Below, piece after piece: positions 17,163 through 25,841 of a DNA stretch of 64,000 nt (positions are counted from its first letter, which is position 1; every line of letters begins with the position of its first letter). The translations under genes and the position numbers were made by a program. Source of the stretch: Chryseobacterium sp. LJ668 (GTDB lineage: Bacteria > Bacteroidota > Bacteroidia > Flavobacteriales > Weeksellaceae); the NCBI RefSeq assembly GCF_019613955.1, contig NZ_CP080443.1, forward strand, positions 2,155,001-2,219,000. Reading direction: 5' to 3'. The notes beneath the pieces are model-generated. The model saw nothing but the letters and a program-made list of their open reading frames with translations, searched no databases and had not been told where the DNA came from.

Positions 17163-18434
17163 GTGAACATTATATTTAAAAAAGATACCTGGCAGGAAAT
17201 TTATTATTCATTACGGAATAATAAGCTCCGCACATTTCTTACCATGATCGGTGTTGGCTGGGGTATGTTTCTGTATGTCGTTTTGCTGGGTTCTGCAAAA
17301 GGAATGGAAAACGGCTTTGATAAATTATTTTCAGGTTTTGCAACCAATTCGATTTTCCTTTGGGCACAAAATACCTCAATTCCTTATGAAGGTTTTCCCA
17401 AAGGAAGAGATGTCAATCTAAAACTCTCTGATGTAGACCTTTTAAAAAGAAAAATATCAGACATCGATTATATCTCACCGCAAAATTCACGAGGAAGCTT
17501 TACGGGAACGCCCGGAGAATCAATGTCAAGAAATGGAAAAAATGCTATCTATTCTTTAACGGGAGATTATCCGATAGGAAATAAAATTTCAGAAAAAAAA
17601 CTGATCTTCGGACGATATATCAATGATGCAGATGTTTCCGGCAATAAAAATGTGGTGGTGATTGGTGAAGAGGTGTACAACAACTTTTTCAATTCAAAAA
17701 AGAAAGAAAATCCACTAGGAAAATCTATTAATGTGAAAGGGCTTTTCTTTAATGTAATAGGAGTTTTCAGGGTAAGAAAAGGCGGCGGTTTTGAAAATGA
17801 CCGTACTGTTTTTATCCCGCTTTCTACTTACACAAAAATGTACAATGCAGGCGACCAGATCGATATGTTTGCTATCGTAAGCAAGCCTAATGTTGACGTA
17901 AATAGTGTTGAAAAAAGAGTAAAAACCGAGTTAAAAGCAAAAAACCAGGTCTCTCCTGAAGACACTAATGCTTTCGGAAGTTTTAATTTAGGAAAAGAGT
18001 TTAAAAAGCTCACAGGATTTTTGACCGGAATGCAGCTTCTTACGATTATTGTTGGTACTTTGACGATTTTGGCAGGAGTCATTGCGATTTCAAATATTCT
18101 ACTGATTACCGTAAAAGAAAGAACCAAAGAAATAGGTATTCGCAGGGCTTTAGGTGCAAAACCTTCTGAAGTTAGAAATCAGATTTTGCTTGAAAGTGTG
18201 GTCATCACTCTCAGCTCGGGATTGCTCGGCTTTATTCTCGGTATTTTGGTGCTAATGATATTCAATATGCTGACTCAAAATCAGGATGAGTTCCCTTTCT
18301 ATAATCCGACCGTCAACTACGGAAATGTTTTTGCCGCCATGTCGGTGATGGTGATTTTAGGTTTAATTATCGGGATGATTCCTGCGCAAAGAGCGGTGAA
18401 AATACGACCGATTGAAGCATTAAGAAGTGAATAA
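17163..18434 (+). CDS. ABC transporter permease, MacB/FtsX type (second copy)
   Basis: A 423-residue paralogue of the preceding permease, with the same topology: one N-terminal helix, a periplasmic MacB domain and three C-terminal helices. The coupling segment is VKERTKEIGIRRALGAKPSEV and the end is RPIEALRSE. It starts at a GTG; there is no better ATG upstream in frame. Two different permease genes beside one ATPase gene suggest a heterodimeric transporter. Confidence 0.92.
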   Translation: MNIIFKKDTWQEIYYSLRNNKLRTFLTMIGVGWGMFLYVVLLGSAKGMENGFDKLFSGFATNSIFLWAQNTSIPYEGFPKGRDVNLKLSDVDLLKRKISDIDYISPQNSRGSFTGTPGESMSRNGKNAIYSLTGDYPIGNKISEKKLIFGRYINDADVSGNKNVVVIGEEVYNNFFNSKKKENPLGKSINVKGLFFNVIGVFRVRKGGGFENDRTVFIPLSTYTKMYNAGDQIDMFAIVSKPNVDVNSVEKRVKTELKAKNQVSPEDTNAFGSFNLGKEFKKLTGFLTGMQLLTIIVGTLTILAGVIAISNILLITVKERTKEIGIRRALGAKPSEVRNQILLESVVITLSSGLLGFILGILVLMIFNMLTQNQDEFPFYNPTVNYGNVFAAMSVMVILGLIIGMIPAQRAVKIRPIEALRSE

Positions 18435-18512
18435 CATTTGGAATACAGATTTAGAGATTAGTTTTTAATCTTAAACTAAATTAAATATTAAATAAAAAAA
18501 ATAAACTATTAT

Positions 18513-19709
18513 ATGAAAAAGAAGTTCACCTGGAAAAAAGCCATTTATATCGTATTGGGACTCTTATTTGCGCTTGCATTATTTTCGGGAATCAGTTATT
18601 TGGTTACATCAAATTCTAAAGAAAGTGAAGCTTTTCTTACCAGAAAACCAACCGTTCAGAATATGGACGATAAAGTGATGGCTACGGGGAAAATTATTCC
18701 TAAAGAGGAAATTGAAATAAAACCAAATATCGCAGGAATTATCGATAAAATTTTAGTTGATGAAGGAGACAGGGTAGAAGCCGGACAGCTGATTGCGACA
18801 GTGAAAATTATTCCCAATATCGCTGAAGTAAACAATGCTCAGCAGGAAGTTCTTAATTCCCAGCTTCAGATCAGCAATGCCAGAATGAATGTTGATAACA
18901 TGCAAAAGCAATTTGCGATGCAGCAGAAATTATATACTCAAGGTGTAATTTCAAAGCAGGAATATCTGAATTCTCAACAACAGTTATTTTCTACACAGCA
19001 AGGCCTGAAAAATGCCAATCAGCAGCTTCAGACCGCTCAGAAGAGATTACAGATTGTTAAAACCGGTGCTACTCCGGAACTACAGGGCTTGGCAACAACT
19101 CAGATTCGATCAAAAGCTGCAGGAACAGTACTTGAGGTTCCCGTGAAAGTAGGAAGTCAGGTAATTGAAGCCAATTCTTTTAATGCCGGAACGACCATCT
19201 GTTCTATTGCCAATTTAAATTCCTTAATTTTTCAAGGTGAAATTGATGAAGCGCAGGCTGGAAAGTTAAAACAAGGAATGGATATGAATATCGTAATTGG
19301 TGCTTTGCAAAATAAAACTTTCCCGGGAAGACTTACGATGATTGCACCAAAAGGGAAAGATACCAACGGAACCATTAAATTTCCTGTAGAAGCAGATGTC
19401 AATAATCCGAATAATGAATATATAAGAGCAGGATTTTCGGCAAACGGTGAAATTGTTTTAAGTTCACAGAAAAATGCCCTTCTGATCGACGAATCTTTGG
19501 TACAGTACGAAAAAAGCAACGGGAAAGACAAATCTTTTGTTGAAGTGAAGCAACCTGACGGAAAATTTAAAAAAGTATTTGTAAAACTAGGTGCAAGTGA
19601 TGGAATAAAGGTGCAGATATTGTCCGGGATAAACAAAAATGCTGAGATCAAAGTCTGGAATCCATCAGACAAAGACAAAGAAGAGCTGAAAGAAAAATCT
19701 AAAAAATAA
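18513..19709 (+). CDS. Periplasmic adaptor (MacA/HlyD family membrane-fusion protein)
   Basis: A 398-residue adaptor that would link the MacB-like permeases to an outer-membrane channel. An N-terminal anchor (about residues 10-32) is followed by the lipoyl-like half motif GIIDKILVDEGDRVEAGQLIATV, an alpha-hairpin rich in Gln and Asn (about 105-185), a second lipoyl half (AAGTVLEVPVKVGSQV), and beta-barrel and membrane-proximal domains. It is last in the operon and is followed by a strong terminator. Confidence 0.94.
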   Translation: MKKKFTWKKAIYIVLGLLFALALFSGISYLVTSNSKESEAFLTRKPTVQNMDDKVMATGKIIPKEEIEIKPNIAGIIDKILVDEGDRVEAGQLIATVKIIPNIAEVNNAQQEVLNSQLQISNARMNVDNMQKQFAMQQKLYTQGVISKQEYLNSQQQLFSTQQGLKNANQQLQTAQKRLQIVKTGATPELQGLATTQIRSKAAGTVLEVPVKVGSQVIEANSFNAGTTICSIANLNSLIFQGEIDEAQAGKLKQGMDMNIVIGALQNKTFPGRLTMIAPKGKDTNGTIKFPVEADVNNPNNEYIRAGFSANGEIVLSSQKNALLIDESLVQYEKSNGKDKSFVEVKQPDGKFKKVFVKLGASDGIKVQILSGINKNAEIKVWNPSDKDKEELKEKSKK

Positions 19710-19730
19710 TTTTCTTTTCACATAAAACAA

Positions 19731-19757
19731 AAAAGTCCCGAATTGCCGGGACTTTTT
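19731..19757. terminator. Bidirectional terminator between the ABC operon and the 97-residue gene
   Basis: A ten-base stem (19731-19740 with 19747-19756) with a six-base loop and A/T runs on both sides. It can serve the plus-strand adaptor gene and the minus-strand gene ending at 19779. Confidence 0.88.
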
Positions 19758-19778
19758 ATATTTAAAACGAAGCTTTAA

Positions 19779-20072
19779 TTAACTCAAAAACTTAATTTCC
19801 TTATCTTTAAATTTATTTTTTACTACCAGCTTGTTCATGGTTGACAGCATTTCCCTACGAAGTCTGGCCAGTCTTCTAACATTTTTATCTTCACTGTAAT
19901 CAAAAATATTATCTTTGAAACTGAAGGTATCACCATCTTTAAAATCAATATTGTTTCTCTGTAATTCTCCCTGCAGCATAAGATTGGTCATGCTTGTAAG
20001 GATTAAATATTCAGATTCACCAAGAGATTTCAAAGATTTGAGCAGTTGTTTCTTGTATTTTTTCTTTCCCAT
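19779..20072 (-). CDS. Small hypothetical protein
   Basis: A 97-residue, lysine-rich, cytoplasmic protein starting MGKKKYKKQLLKSLKSLGESEY. It is predicted to be largely helical; I recognise no domain. The frame opens at 20126, but that ATG lies upstream of the promoter box at 20109-20116, so the start at 20072 is preferred. It has its own promoter with both boxes and a terminator, which supports a real monocistronic gene. Confidence 0.7.
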   Translation of the reverse strand: MGKKKYKKQLLKSLKSLGESEYLILTSMTNLMLQGELQRNNIDFKDGDTFSFKDNIFDYSEDKNVRRLARLRREMLSTMNKLVVKNKFKDKEIKFLS

Positions 20073-20108
20073 AATTTCAAACGATTTTTTTTCTTTTAAA
20101 AGATAATG

Positions 20109-20140
20109 CAAATATATCTTTTTCACTAAAATTTCACCAA
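20109..20140 (-). promoter_or_regulatory. Two-box Bacteroidota promoter for the 97-residue gene
   Basis: On the minus strand TTG (20140-20138), 21 bases, then TATATTTG (20116-20109). This is the full two-part consensus at normal spacing, with a leader of about 30 nt. Confidence 0.75.
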
Positions 20141-20186
20141 TCTAAAGTTATAATCTTAAATTAAAATTTCTTTATTAGAATTTATT

Positions 20187-20202
20187 ATCGTAATATTGCG
20201 AT
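20187..20202 (+). promoter_or_regulatory. ArsR-type operator overlapping the arsR promoter
   Basis: ATCGTAATATTGCGAT is a near-perfect palindrome (only the fifth and twelfth bases are unpaired). A closely related 16-mer lies at 20574-20589, before the next gene. Its position just before arsR suggests autorepression. Confidence 0.75.
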
Positions 20203-20215
20203 GTTAAAATACAAT

Positions 20216-20545
20216 ATGGGACTTACAAAAACCGAAATTTTTACCGACAAGCAAAACAGATTGGCAATAGTTTTCAAAGTTTTGGGACATCCTGCAAGAA
20301 TCGCAATTCTGCAGCATATCATTAATCAAAAAGCATGCATCTGTAATGATCTTGTGGAAGAACTGGGTTTGGCACAGGCAACAATTTCCCAGCATTTAAA
20401 AGAACTGAAAAATATTGGAATCATCAAAGGTTCAATCGAAGGAAAATCAGTTTGCTACTGTATTGATGATAAAGTTTGGGGTACAATTCAGGATGAATTG
20501 ATTTTGTTTTTTACTCATAATGCACCATCAAACTCCTGTTGCTAG
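20216..20545 (+). CDS. arsR: ArsR/SmtB-family transcriptional repressor
   Basis: A 109-residue winged-helix repressor. The helix-turn-helix is DLVEELGLAQATISQHLKEL (about 45-64), preceded by the metalloid-sensing Cys-x-Cys at residues 41-43 (ACICNDL). Further cysteines are in VCYC and at the C-terminal NSCC. An upstream ATG at 20201 lies inside the operator, so ATG 20216 is preferred. It would repress itself and the DUF6428-arsC unit until arsenite binds. The effector is inferred from the CxC and the arsC neighbour. Confidence 0.92.
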   Translation: MGLTKTEIFTDKQNRLAIVFKVLGHPARIAILQHIINQKACICNDLVEELGLAQATISQHLKELKNIGIIKGSIEGKSVCYCIDDKVWGTIQDELILFFTHNAPSNSCC

Positions 20546-20573
20546 AAGTTTTTTTTAATCACATCATCGTTAT

Positions 20574-20589
20574 ATAGCAATATTACAAT
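20574..20589 (+). promoter_or_regulatory. Second ArsR-type operator, upstream of the DUF6428-arsC unit
   Basis: ATAGCAATATTACAAT matches the reverse complement of the first operator at 14 of 16 positions. It lies 28 nt before the DUF6428 start, so this unit probably has its own repressed promoter. Confidence 0.7.
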
Positions 20590-20617
20590 TAATTAAAGAC
20601 AATAAAATTCATACAAT

Positions 20618-21091
20618 ATGAAATTATCAGCCATCAAAGACATTCTGCCGACATTAGAAAATGTAGAATTTCAATTAGAAAATGGAATAATGGTTCCGGA
20701 GCATTTTCACGTGACAGAAGTAGGACAGATCACAAAAAACTTCATCGATTGTGGCGGTGTGATTCGCTTAGAAAAAGTGGTCAGCTTCCAATTATGGAAT
20801 GCAGACGATTTTCAGCATCGTCTTAAACCGCAGAAGTTATTAAACATTATCCAACTTTCAGAAGAAAAATTAGAGATCGAAGATTCTGAAATTGAAGTAG
20901 AATATCAAAGCAGTACAATCGGAAAATACGATTTAGAGTTTAACGGAAAAAACTTTGTTTTAATTAACAAAACTACGGCTTGTCTGGCTCAAGATGCCTG
21001 CGGAATTCCACAGGAGAAACAAAAATTAAATCTCAGCAATATCAGGAGTCAGAATGCTGAATGTACCCCAAATTCAGGATGTTGCTCATGA
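20618..21091 (+). CDS. DUF6428 family protein of the arsenic locus
   Basis: A 157-residue cytoplasmic protein of a family often found next to arsR and arsC in Bacteroidota. It begins MKLSAIKDILPTLENVEFQLENG and contains PEHFHVTEVGQITKNFIDCGG and AQDACGIPQEK. The C-terminus is cysteine-rich (CTPNSGCCS), which could bind metalloid; that is inference. Its stop overlaps the start of a 42-residue membrane peptide gene (ATGA at 21088-21091), so translation is probably coupled. Confidence 0.85.
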   Translation: MKLSAIKDILPTLENVEFQLENGIMVPEHFHVTEVGQITKNFIDCGGVIRLEKVVSFQLWNADDFQHRLKPQKLLNIIQLSEEKLEIEDSEIEVEYQSSTIGKYDLEFNGKNFVLINKTTACLAQDACGIPQEKQKLNLSNIRSQNAECTPNSGCCS

Positions 21092-21216
21092 AATCAGAAA
21101 AATTTCTTAAATATAAAAAACAGATCATCATCATATCTTCGGTAATTGTTCTTCAGCTTATTTTTGGTTTTGATCCTAAATTCTGCATCATTAATGTCAT
21201 TTGGTTATTTGTTTAA
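21088..21216 (+). CDS. Small membrane protein (42 aa) in the arsenic operon
   Basis: A short open frame that overlaps the DUF6428 stop by four bases and ends two bases before the arsC ATG. The product starts MKSEKFLKYKKQIIIISSVI, with a basic N-terminus and a hydrophobic segment (about residues 13-27), then the distinctive FGFDPKFCIIN and a second hydrophobic end. The tight fit between two known genes leaves no other use for the sequence. The function is unknown; it may be a small membrane component linked to arsenic handling. Confidence 0.72.
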   Translation: MKSEKFLKYKKQIIIISSVIVLQLIFGFDPKFCIINVIWLFV

Positions 21217-21217
21217 G

Positions 21218-21634
21218 ATGAAAAAGAAAATATTGGTACTTTGTACAGGAAACAGCTGTCGTAGCCAGATTGCTCATGGTTTTCTTAAAACTTTCGCAGA
21301 AAGCAAAGCAGAAGTCTACAGTGCCGGAATCGAGACTCACGGGGTCAATCCCAAAGCAATTGCAACAATGAAGGAAGCGGGAATTGATATTTCTGATCAT
21401 ACTTCAAATGCGATTGATGAATATAAAAATATAGATTTCGATTTTGTAATCACAGTATGTGATAATGCTAAAGAAAGCTGTCCGTATTTTCCTACCACTG
21501 CAAAAATGTTTCATTATAATTTTTCTGATCCTGCTAAAGCTTCAGGAACAACAGATGAAATAAAGGAACAATTCAGCATAGTAAGGGAAGAAATCAAAAA
21601 GTATTGTAAAGAATTTATTGATCAGAATTTATGA
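21218..21634 (+). CDS. arsC: Arsenate reductase (thioredoxin-coupled, LMW-phosphatase fold)
   Basis: A 138-residue protein of the pI258 ArsC type, reducing arsenate to arsenite. The phosphatase P-loop is C9-TGNSC-R15. The two resolving cysteines are at 81 and 88 (VITVCDNAKESCPYF), exactly the three-cysteine layout of thioredoxin-linked ArsC. The frame opens at 21146, but the upstream part overlaps the small membrane gene, so ATG 21218 is used. No arsenite efflux gene (ACR3 or ArsB) is adjacent, which is unusual for an ars operon. Confidence 0.93.
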   Translation: MKKKILVLCTGNSCRSQIAHGFLKTFAESKAEVYSAGIETHGVNPKAIATMKEAGIDISDHTSNAIDEYKNIDFDFVITVCDNAKESCPYFPTTAKMFHYNFSDPAKASGTTDEIKEQFSIVREEIKKYCKEFIDQNL

Positions 21635-21682
21635 TCAAAAGATTTAAACTAAAATACTTTCGAAATAAAAATCCTCAGAATG

Positions 21683-21715
21683 AATACGGTAATCTGTATG
21701 AAATTCCGTATTTTT
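21683..21715 (+). terminator. Terminator of the ars operon
   Basis: AATACGG (21683-21689) pairs with CCGTATT (21706-21712), with an additional AAT/ATT step inside and T residues following. It lies between arsC and glyA. Confidence 0.75.
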
Positions 21716-21745
21716 GGGATTCAAAATTTAAAAATTTAAAAATAA

Positions 21746-23011
21746 ATGGACATTATTTTTGACCTTATCGAAAAAGAGAGAGAAAGACAATCCCACGGAT
21801 TAGAGCTTATTGCTTCAGAAAACTTTGTTTCTGAAAATGTAATGAAAGCGATGGGAAGTGTGCTGACCAACAAATATGCAGAAGGGTATCCGGGAAAGAG
21901 ATATTATGGAGGTTGTGAAGTTGTAGATGAGGTTGAAACGTTGGCGATTGACAGAGCAAAGCAGCTTTTCGGAGTTGATTATGTAAATGTTCAGCCGCAT
22001 TCCGGTTCTCAGGCAAATGCTGCAATTTATCTAGCAGTTTTGAAGCCGGGAGATAAAATCATGGGGATGGATCTTTCTATGGGAGGCCACCTTACCCACG
22101 GTTCTGCGGTGAATTTTTCAGGAATTCAGTACGATGTAGTTTCTTATGGCGTTCAGCAGGAAACAGGTCTGATCGATTATGACCAAATGAGGGAAGTGGC
22201 ATTACGAGAAAAACCAAAAATGTTAATTGCAGGTTTCTCAGCGTATTCAAGAGATTTGGATTATGCAAAATTCAGAGAGGTTGCAGACGAAATAGGAGCA
22301 ACACTTTGGGCAGATATTGCACACCCTGCAGGATTGGTTGCAAAAGGTTTATTACATAATCCATTCGAGCATTGCCATGTTGTAACAACAACTACTCATA
22401 AGACGCTAAGAGGTCCAAGAGGCGGAATGATCATGATGGGTAAAGATTTTGAAAACACATACGGTCACAAAACTCCGAAAGGAGAAATCAAACAGATGAG
22501 CCAGGTTCTAGACAGTGCTGTTTTCCCGGGAATCCAGGGTGGCCCTTTGGAGCATGTGATTGCTGGTAAAGCGGTTGCATTTGCTGAAGCGATTGATGAC
22601 CAGTTCCTGACATATGCAAAACAGGTACAGGCCAATGCTCAAGCGTTATCAAAAGCAATGGTAGGGCTAGGTTTTGATATTGTAAGTGGCGGAACAGATA
22701 ATCATCTGATGTTGGTAGACCTTAGAAATAAAGGCGTAAACGGAAAAGAAACCGAGAAAGCTTTGGTAAAAGCAGATATCACTTGCAATAAAAATATGGT
22801 TCCGTTTGATGATAAGTCTCCGTTCACCACTTCCGGGATCAGACTGGGAACTGCGGCGATTACAACAAGAGGTCTGAAAGAAAACGATATGAATACGATT
22901 GCGGAATTAATTTCCGAAGTGGTAGACAATATTAAAAACGAAGAAACAATCTCTGAAGTCAGAAAAAAGGTAAACGAATTAATGGAAGGAAAAGCCTTGT
23001 TCAATTATTAA
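21746..23011 (+). CDS. glyA: Serine hydroxymethyltransferase
   Basis: A 421-residue PLP enzyme interconverting serine and glycine with tetrahydrofolate. The PLP lysine is Lys219 in [14 protein letters not shown]. Other landmarks are [38 protein letters not shown] and [11 protein letters not shown]. Length is normal and a strong terminator follows. Confidence 0.98.
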   Translation: MDIIFDLIEKERERQSHGLELIASENFVSENVMKAMGSVLTNKYAEGYPGKRYYGGCEVVDEVETLAIDRAKQLFGVDYVNVQPHSGSQANAAIYLAVLKPGDKIMGMDLSMGGHLTHGSAVNFSGIQYDVVSYGVQQETGLIDYDQMREVALREKPKMLIAGFSAYSRDLDYAKFREVADEIGATLWADIAHPAGLVAKGLLHNPFEHCHVVTTTTHKTLRGPRGGMIMMGKDFENTYGHKTPKGEIKQMSQVLDSAVFPGIQGGPLEHVIAGKAVAFAEAIDDQFLTYAKQVQANAQALSKAMVGLGFDIVSGGTDNHLMLVDLRNKGVNGKETEKALVKADITCNKNMVPFDDKSPFTTSGIRLGTAAITTRGLKENDMNTIAELISEVVDNIKNEETISEVRKKVNELMEGKALFNY

Positions 23012-23030
23012 TATTTACCATACATATTAA

Positions 23031-23058
23031 AAGGCGCAAATTTTTTGCGCCTTTTTTG
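23031..23058 (+). terminator. Rho-independent terminator of glyA
   Basis: A ten-base perfect stem (23031-23040 with 23044-23053), loop TTT and a T-run. Confidence 0.92.
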
Positions 23059-23081
23059 ATTTAAGATTTTAAGAAACTGAA

Positions 23082-23549
23082 ATGGAAAACGAAAAGAAAC
23101 TTTTCACTTTTACCGAAATTAAACAAAAATTGGTCAATTACTGCGTATATCAGGATCGCTGTCATGCCGAGGTGGAGCAGAAGATGCGGGAATTTGTATT
23201 GATTCCTGAAGCGAAAGAGGAAATTCTTTTATATTTAATGAAAGAAAATTATCTGAATGAAGAAAGATTCACCAGAAGCTATATTCGCGGAAAATTTAAT
23301 ATTAAACATTGGGGAAAAACAAAAATTAAGATTCATTTAAAGCAAAAAGGCATCACGGAAAAGTTAATAACTAAGTGTTTTGACGAAATTGATGATGAGG
23401 ATTACCTAAACATAATTAAAAAAATATACGAAAATTACTCCTCAAAATTAAATGGATTATCATTATATCAGAAAAAATCAAAGACCATTAAATATCTCCT
23501 AAGCCGTGGTTTTGAGTACGATATGATCCTGCAAGTAACTGATAATTAA
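23082..23549 (+). CDS. recX: Regulatory protein RecX
   Basis: A 155-residue RecX-family protein, which modulates RecA filaments. It shows the three tandem three-helix repeats of the family, including YCVYQDRCHAEVEQKM, the central LNEERFTRSYIRGKFNIKHWGKTKIKIHLKQKGI and the C-terminal KTIKYLLSRGFEYDMI. Length fits the family. recA is not in the window. Confidence 0.93.
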   Translation: MENEKKLFTFTEIKQKLVNYCVYQDRCHAEVEQKMREFVLIPEAKEEILLYLMKENYLNEERFTRSYIRGKFNIKHWGKTKIKIHLKQKGITEKLITKCFDEIDDEDYLNIIKKIYENYSSKLNGLSLYQKKSKTIKYLLSRGFEYDMILQVTDN

Positions 23550-23567
23550 CATATATGTAATTTTAAG

Positions 23568-23600
23568 TTTGTTATTTTCTTTTCTAAATGACTAGTTTTG
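23568..23600 (+). promoter_or_regulatory. Two-box Bacteroidota promoter for the T9SS protein gene
   Basis: TTTG (23568-23571), 21 bases, then TAGTTTTG (23593-23600): the full consensus at ideal spacing. The ATG is 23 nt downstream. Confidence 0.85.
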
Positions 23601-23623
23601 TCTGACGAAAAAAAAATAATTAT

Positions 23624-25837
23624 ATGAATTTAAAACTACAAAAATTATCGAAGATGTCTGCGGCATTTTTGATGACTTTATTCTCAGTCTGGAGTTGGGG
23701 ACAAACTGCTTATTTAATGTCTTCAGGGGATAAAACGTGGGACTTGTCTGGAACTTGGACAGTAAGTGGAAATACTTATACCGGAACAGACGCAAATAAC
23801 TGGCAAAGTGTTGGAATTAGTGGTACTGGTAACGAGGTGACATCAGGAACAAGAACTACAAAATCGTCTGCGACAATCACTACGACAACATCTGGAGGTC
23901 TTCAGAAACCTTCAGGTACAATACAGTTCCTCTCTACTGGGTCAAGTGCCACTCCAGAAGCTGTGGCAATAGATTTATTATTAAATTTTACAGGTAGAAA
24001 AGCAGAGACTTTAAGTTTCGATTGGGCAGCAATAGATAATAGTAATGGAACACGTCCTACTTCCCTTAGAGTTTTTTGGAGTACTAATGGTACTACATTT
24101 ACTGAATTATCTGCGGCTCAGTTATTAGATAAGGTAAGTAACAACACAGGTTCTATAACATCTATTGCACTTCCACCGGAATTTAATAATACTTCTACGG
24201 CTAGAATACGTTTTTATAACCATGCAGGTACTACTGCTACGGGTTCAGGAAATAGAGATAAATTTCAAATTGATAATATTTCTGTTACAAGTTCCATTTT
24301 ACCTCCAACATGGGATGGATCTCAATGGGTAGGCGGAACACCAACGGCAAGCACAGATGCTGTAATTGCCGGTAACTACAATGGAGCAGGATTTACAGCT
24401 CAATCTGTTACGGTAAATTCTACTTTCACTTTAACCATTAATTCCGGGCAAACCGTTACTACCGGTAATCTTACCAACAACGGTGCGGTTATCGTAAATG
24501 ACGGTGGAAATTTAATCCAGACTGCAACAGGAACTTATTCGGGTGCAGGAACTTTCACAGTGAACAAAAGCGGAGCAAGTGCGCCAAGTAAATATGCATT
24601 CTGGTCTTCTCCTGTGGCATCTCAGAATTTAACATCGATTTATGGTGTAGGAAATACGCCTTCATTTATAACAGAATACGACACAACCACAGATTATTTT
24701 GTGAATGCTGCTTCTACAACATCAGTTGTTGGTAAAGGATACTCTATCAAAACTCCTGCGGTTGCTAATGTATCATTTGCAGGAACACCAAACAATGGTA
24801 CACAGACTTATACTTTAGCTACAACAGGGAGCGGACATAATTTGGTTGGGAATCCTTATCCTTCTAATTTAAATCTGGATGCTTTCTATACTGCAAATAC
24901 AGGAAGAATTACAAATACATTCTATTTCTGGGATAATACAAGCAATTCTGTTACTACTCAGGGCGGAACTACTTCTGTAAATATCGGCTATGCAACCTAT
25001 AATGCTTTAACTCAGGCATGGGCTCCTGCACCAAATGTTGTCCCTGTTCCTACAGGAAACGTTGCGAACATAGGACAAGGATTCTTTGTTCAGACAGTGA
25101 CTACACCTACAGACACTTCTTTAGGCTTTAACAATGATATGAGAGTGGCAACTACAGGAACATTCTTTAATAAAAACAATTCATCTACAGAGGGTAAGTT
25201 TTGGTTGAGAATCAATTCTTCATACAATACAAACAATACATTTGTTGTTGCTTACTTATCTCCGGCTTCTGATGCCTATGATAATTATGACTCCAAAGCA
25301 ATTGCAACAGGATCTGATGCGTTCTATACCATGGCAGATGCGCAGAAATTACTGATCCAGGGTAAATCAGCTTTTGATACGGATGATGTAGTACCTGTGG
25401 GAGCTAAGCATTTTCAGACTGGTAATTTTGTAATTTCTTTAGTTCAGAAAGAAGGGGTTTTTAATAATGGACAGGCTGTTTATCTTCACGATAAGGTTGC
25501 CGGAACTTATACCAATCTTCAAAATGGAACGTATAGCTTTAGTGCAAATTCCGGTGAGATTACCAACAGATTCGAGATCGTTTATAAATTAGATGTTCTA
25601 GCAACATCAGAGGTTGAAAAAAATGCTTTTGAGGTATACAAAGATGGTGAAGATTTTGTGGTAAGAAATGATAAGAATATAGAAACAGTAATGGTATTTG
25701 ATGCTGCAGGGAGAAAAATTACACAGATCAATGCCGCCAATTCAAAACTGGTACGTGTAAAACTGGATGCTAAAGGAATGTATATTTTGAAGGCAGTTTC
25801 TCAAGGTAAAGAATATTCTAAAAAATTAATTAAATAA
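23624..25837 (+). CDS. Secreted surface protein with type A T9SS sorting domain
   Basis: A 737-residue protein with a signal peptide (about residues 1-27, ending WSWGQ), a Thr/Ser/Asn-rich passenger and a C-terminal T9SS type A sorting domain of about 70 residues: FEVYKDGEDFVV, VMVFDAAGRKI and KGMYILKAVSQGKEYSKKLIK. It is exported by Sec, crosses the outer membrane through the type IX system and is probably anchored to the surface. Residues about 225-300 contain short beta-repeat-like segments (TINSGQTVTTGNLTNNGAVIV). No catalytic domain is recognised, so a structural or adhesive role is inferred. Confidence 0.92.
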   Translation: MNLKLQKLSKMSAAFLMTLFSVWSWGQTAYLMSSGDKTWDLSGTWTVSGNTYTGTDANNWQSVGISGTGNEVTSGTRTTKSSATITTTTSGGLQKPSGTIQFLSTGSSATPEAVAIDLLLNFTGRKAETLSFDWAAIDNSNGTRPTSLRVFWSTNGTTFTELSAAQLLDKVSNNTGSITSIALPPEFNNTSTARIRFYNHAGTTATGSGNRDKFQIDNISVTSSILPPTWDGSQWVGGTPTASTDAVIAGNYNGAGFTAQSVTVNSTFTLTINSGQTVTTGNLTNNGAVIVNDGGNLIQTATGTYSGAGTFTVNKSGASAPSKYAFWSSPVASQNLTSIYGVGNTPSFITEYDTTTDYFVNAASTTSVVGKGYSIKTPAVANVSFAGTPNNGTQTYTLATTGSGHNLVGNPYPSNLNLDAFYTANTGRITNTFYFWDNTSNSVTTQGGTTSVNIGYATYNALTQAWAPAPNVVPVPTGNVANIGQGFFVQTVTTPTDTSLGFNNDMRVATTGTFFNKNNSSTEGKFWLRINSSYNTNNTFVVAYLSPASDAYDNYDSKAIATGSDAFYTMADAQKLLIQGKSAFDTDDVVPVGAKHFQTGNFVISLVQKEGVFNNGQAVYLHDKVAGTYTNLQNGTYSFSANSGEITNRFEIVYKLDVLATSEVEKNAFEVYKDGEDFVVRNDKNIETVMVFDAAGRKITQINAANSKLVRVKLDAKGMYILKAVSQGKEYSKKLIK

Positions 25838-25841
25838 TCAA

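Noticed and set aside
21631..21762. 43-residue frame overlapping the arsC stop and glyA start
   Set aside because: Although it starts with an ATGA overlap, it contains the ars terminator hairpin and runs into glyA; no plausible domain.
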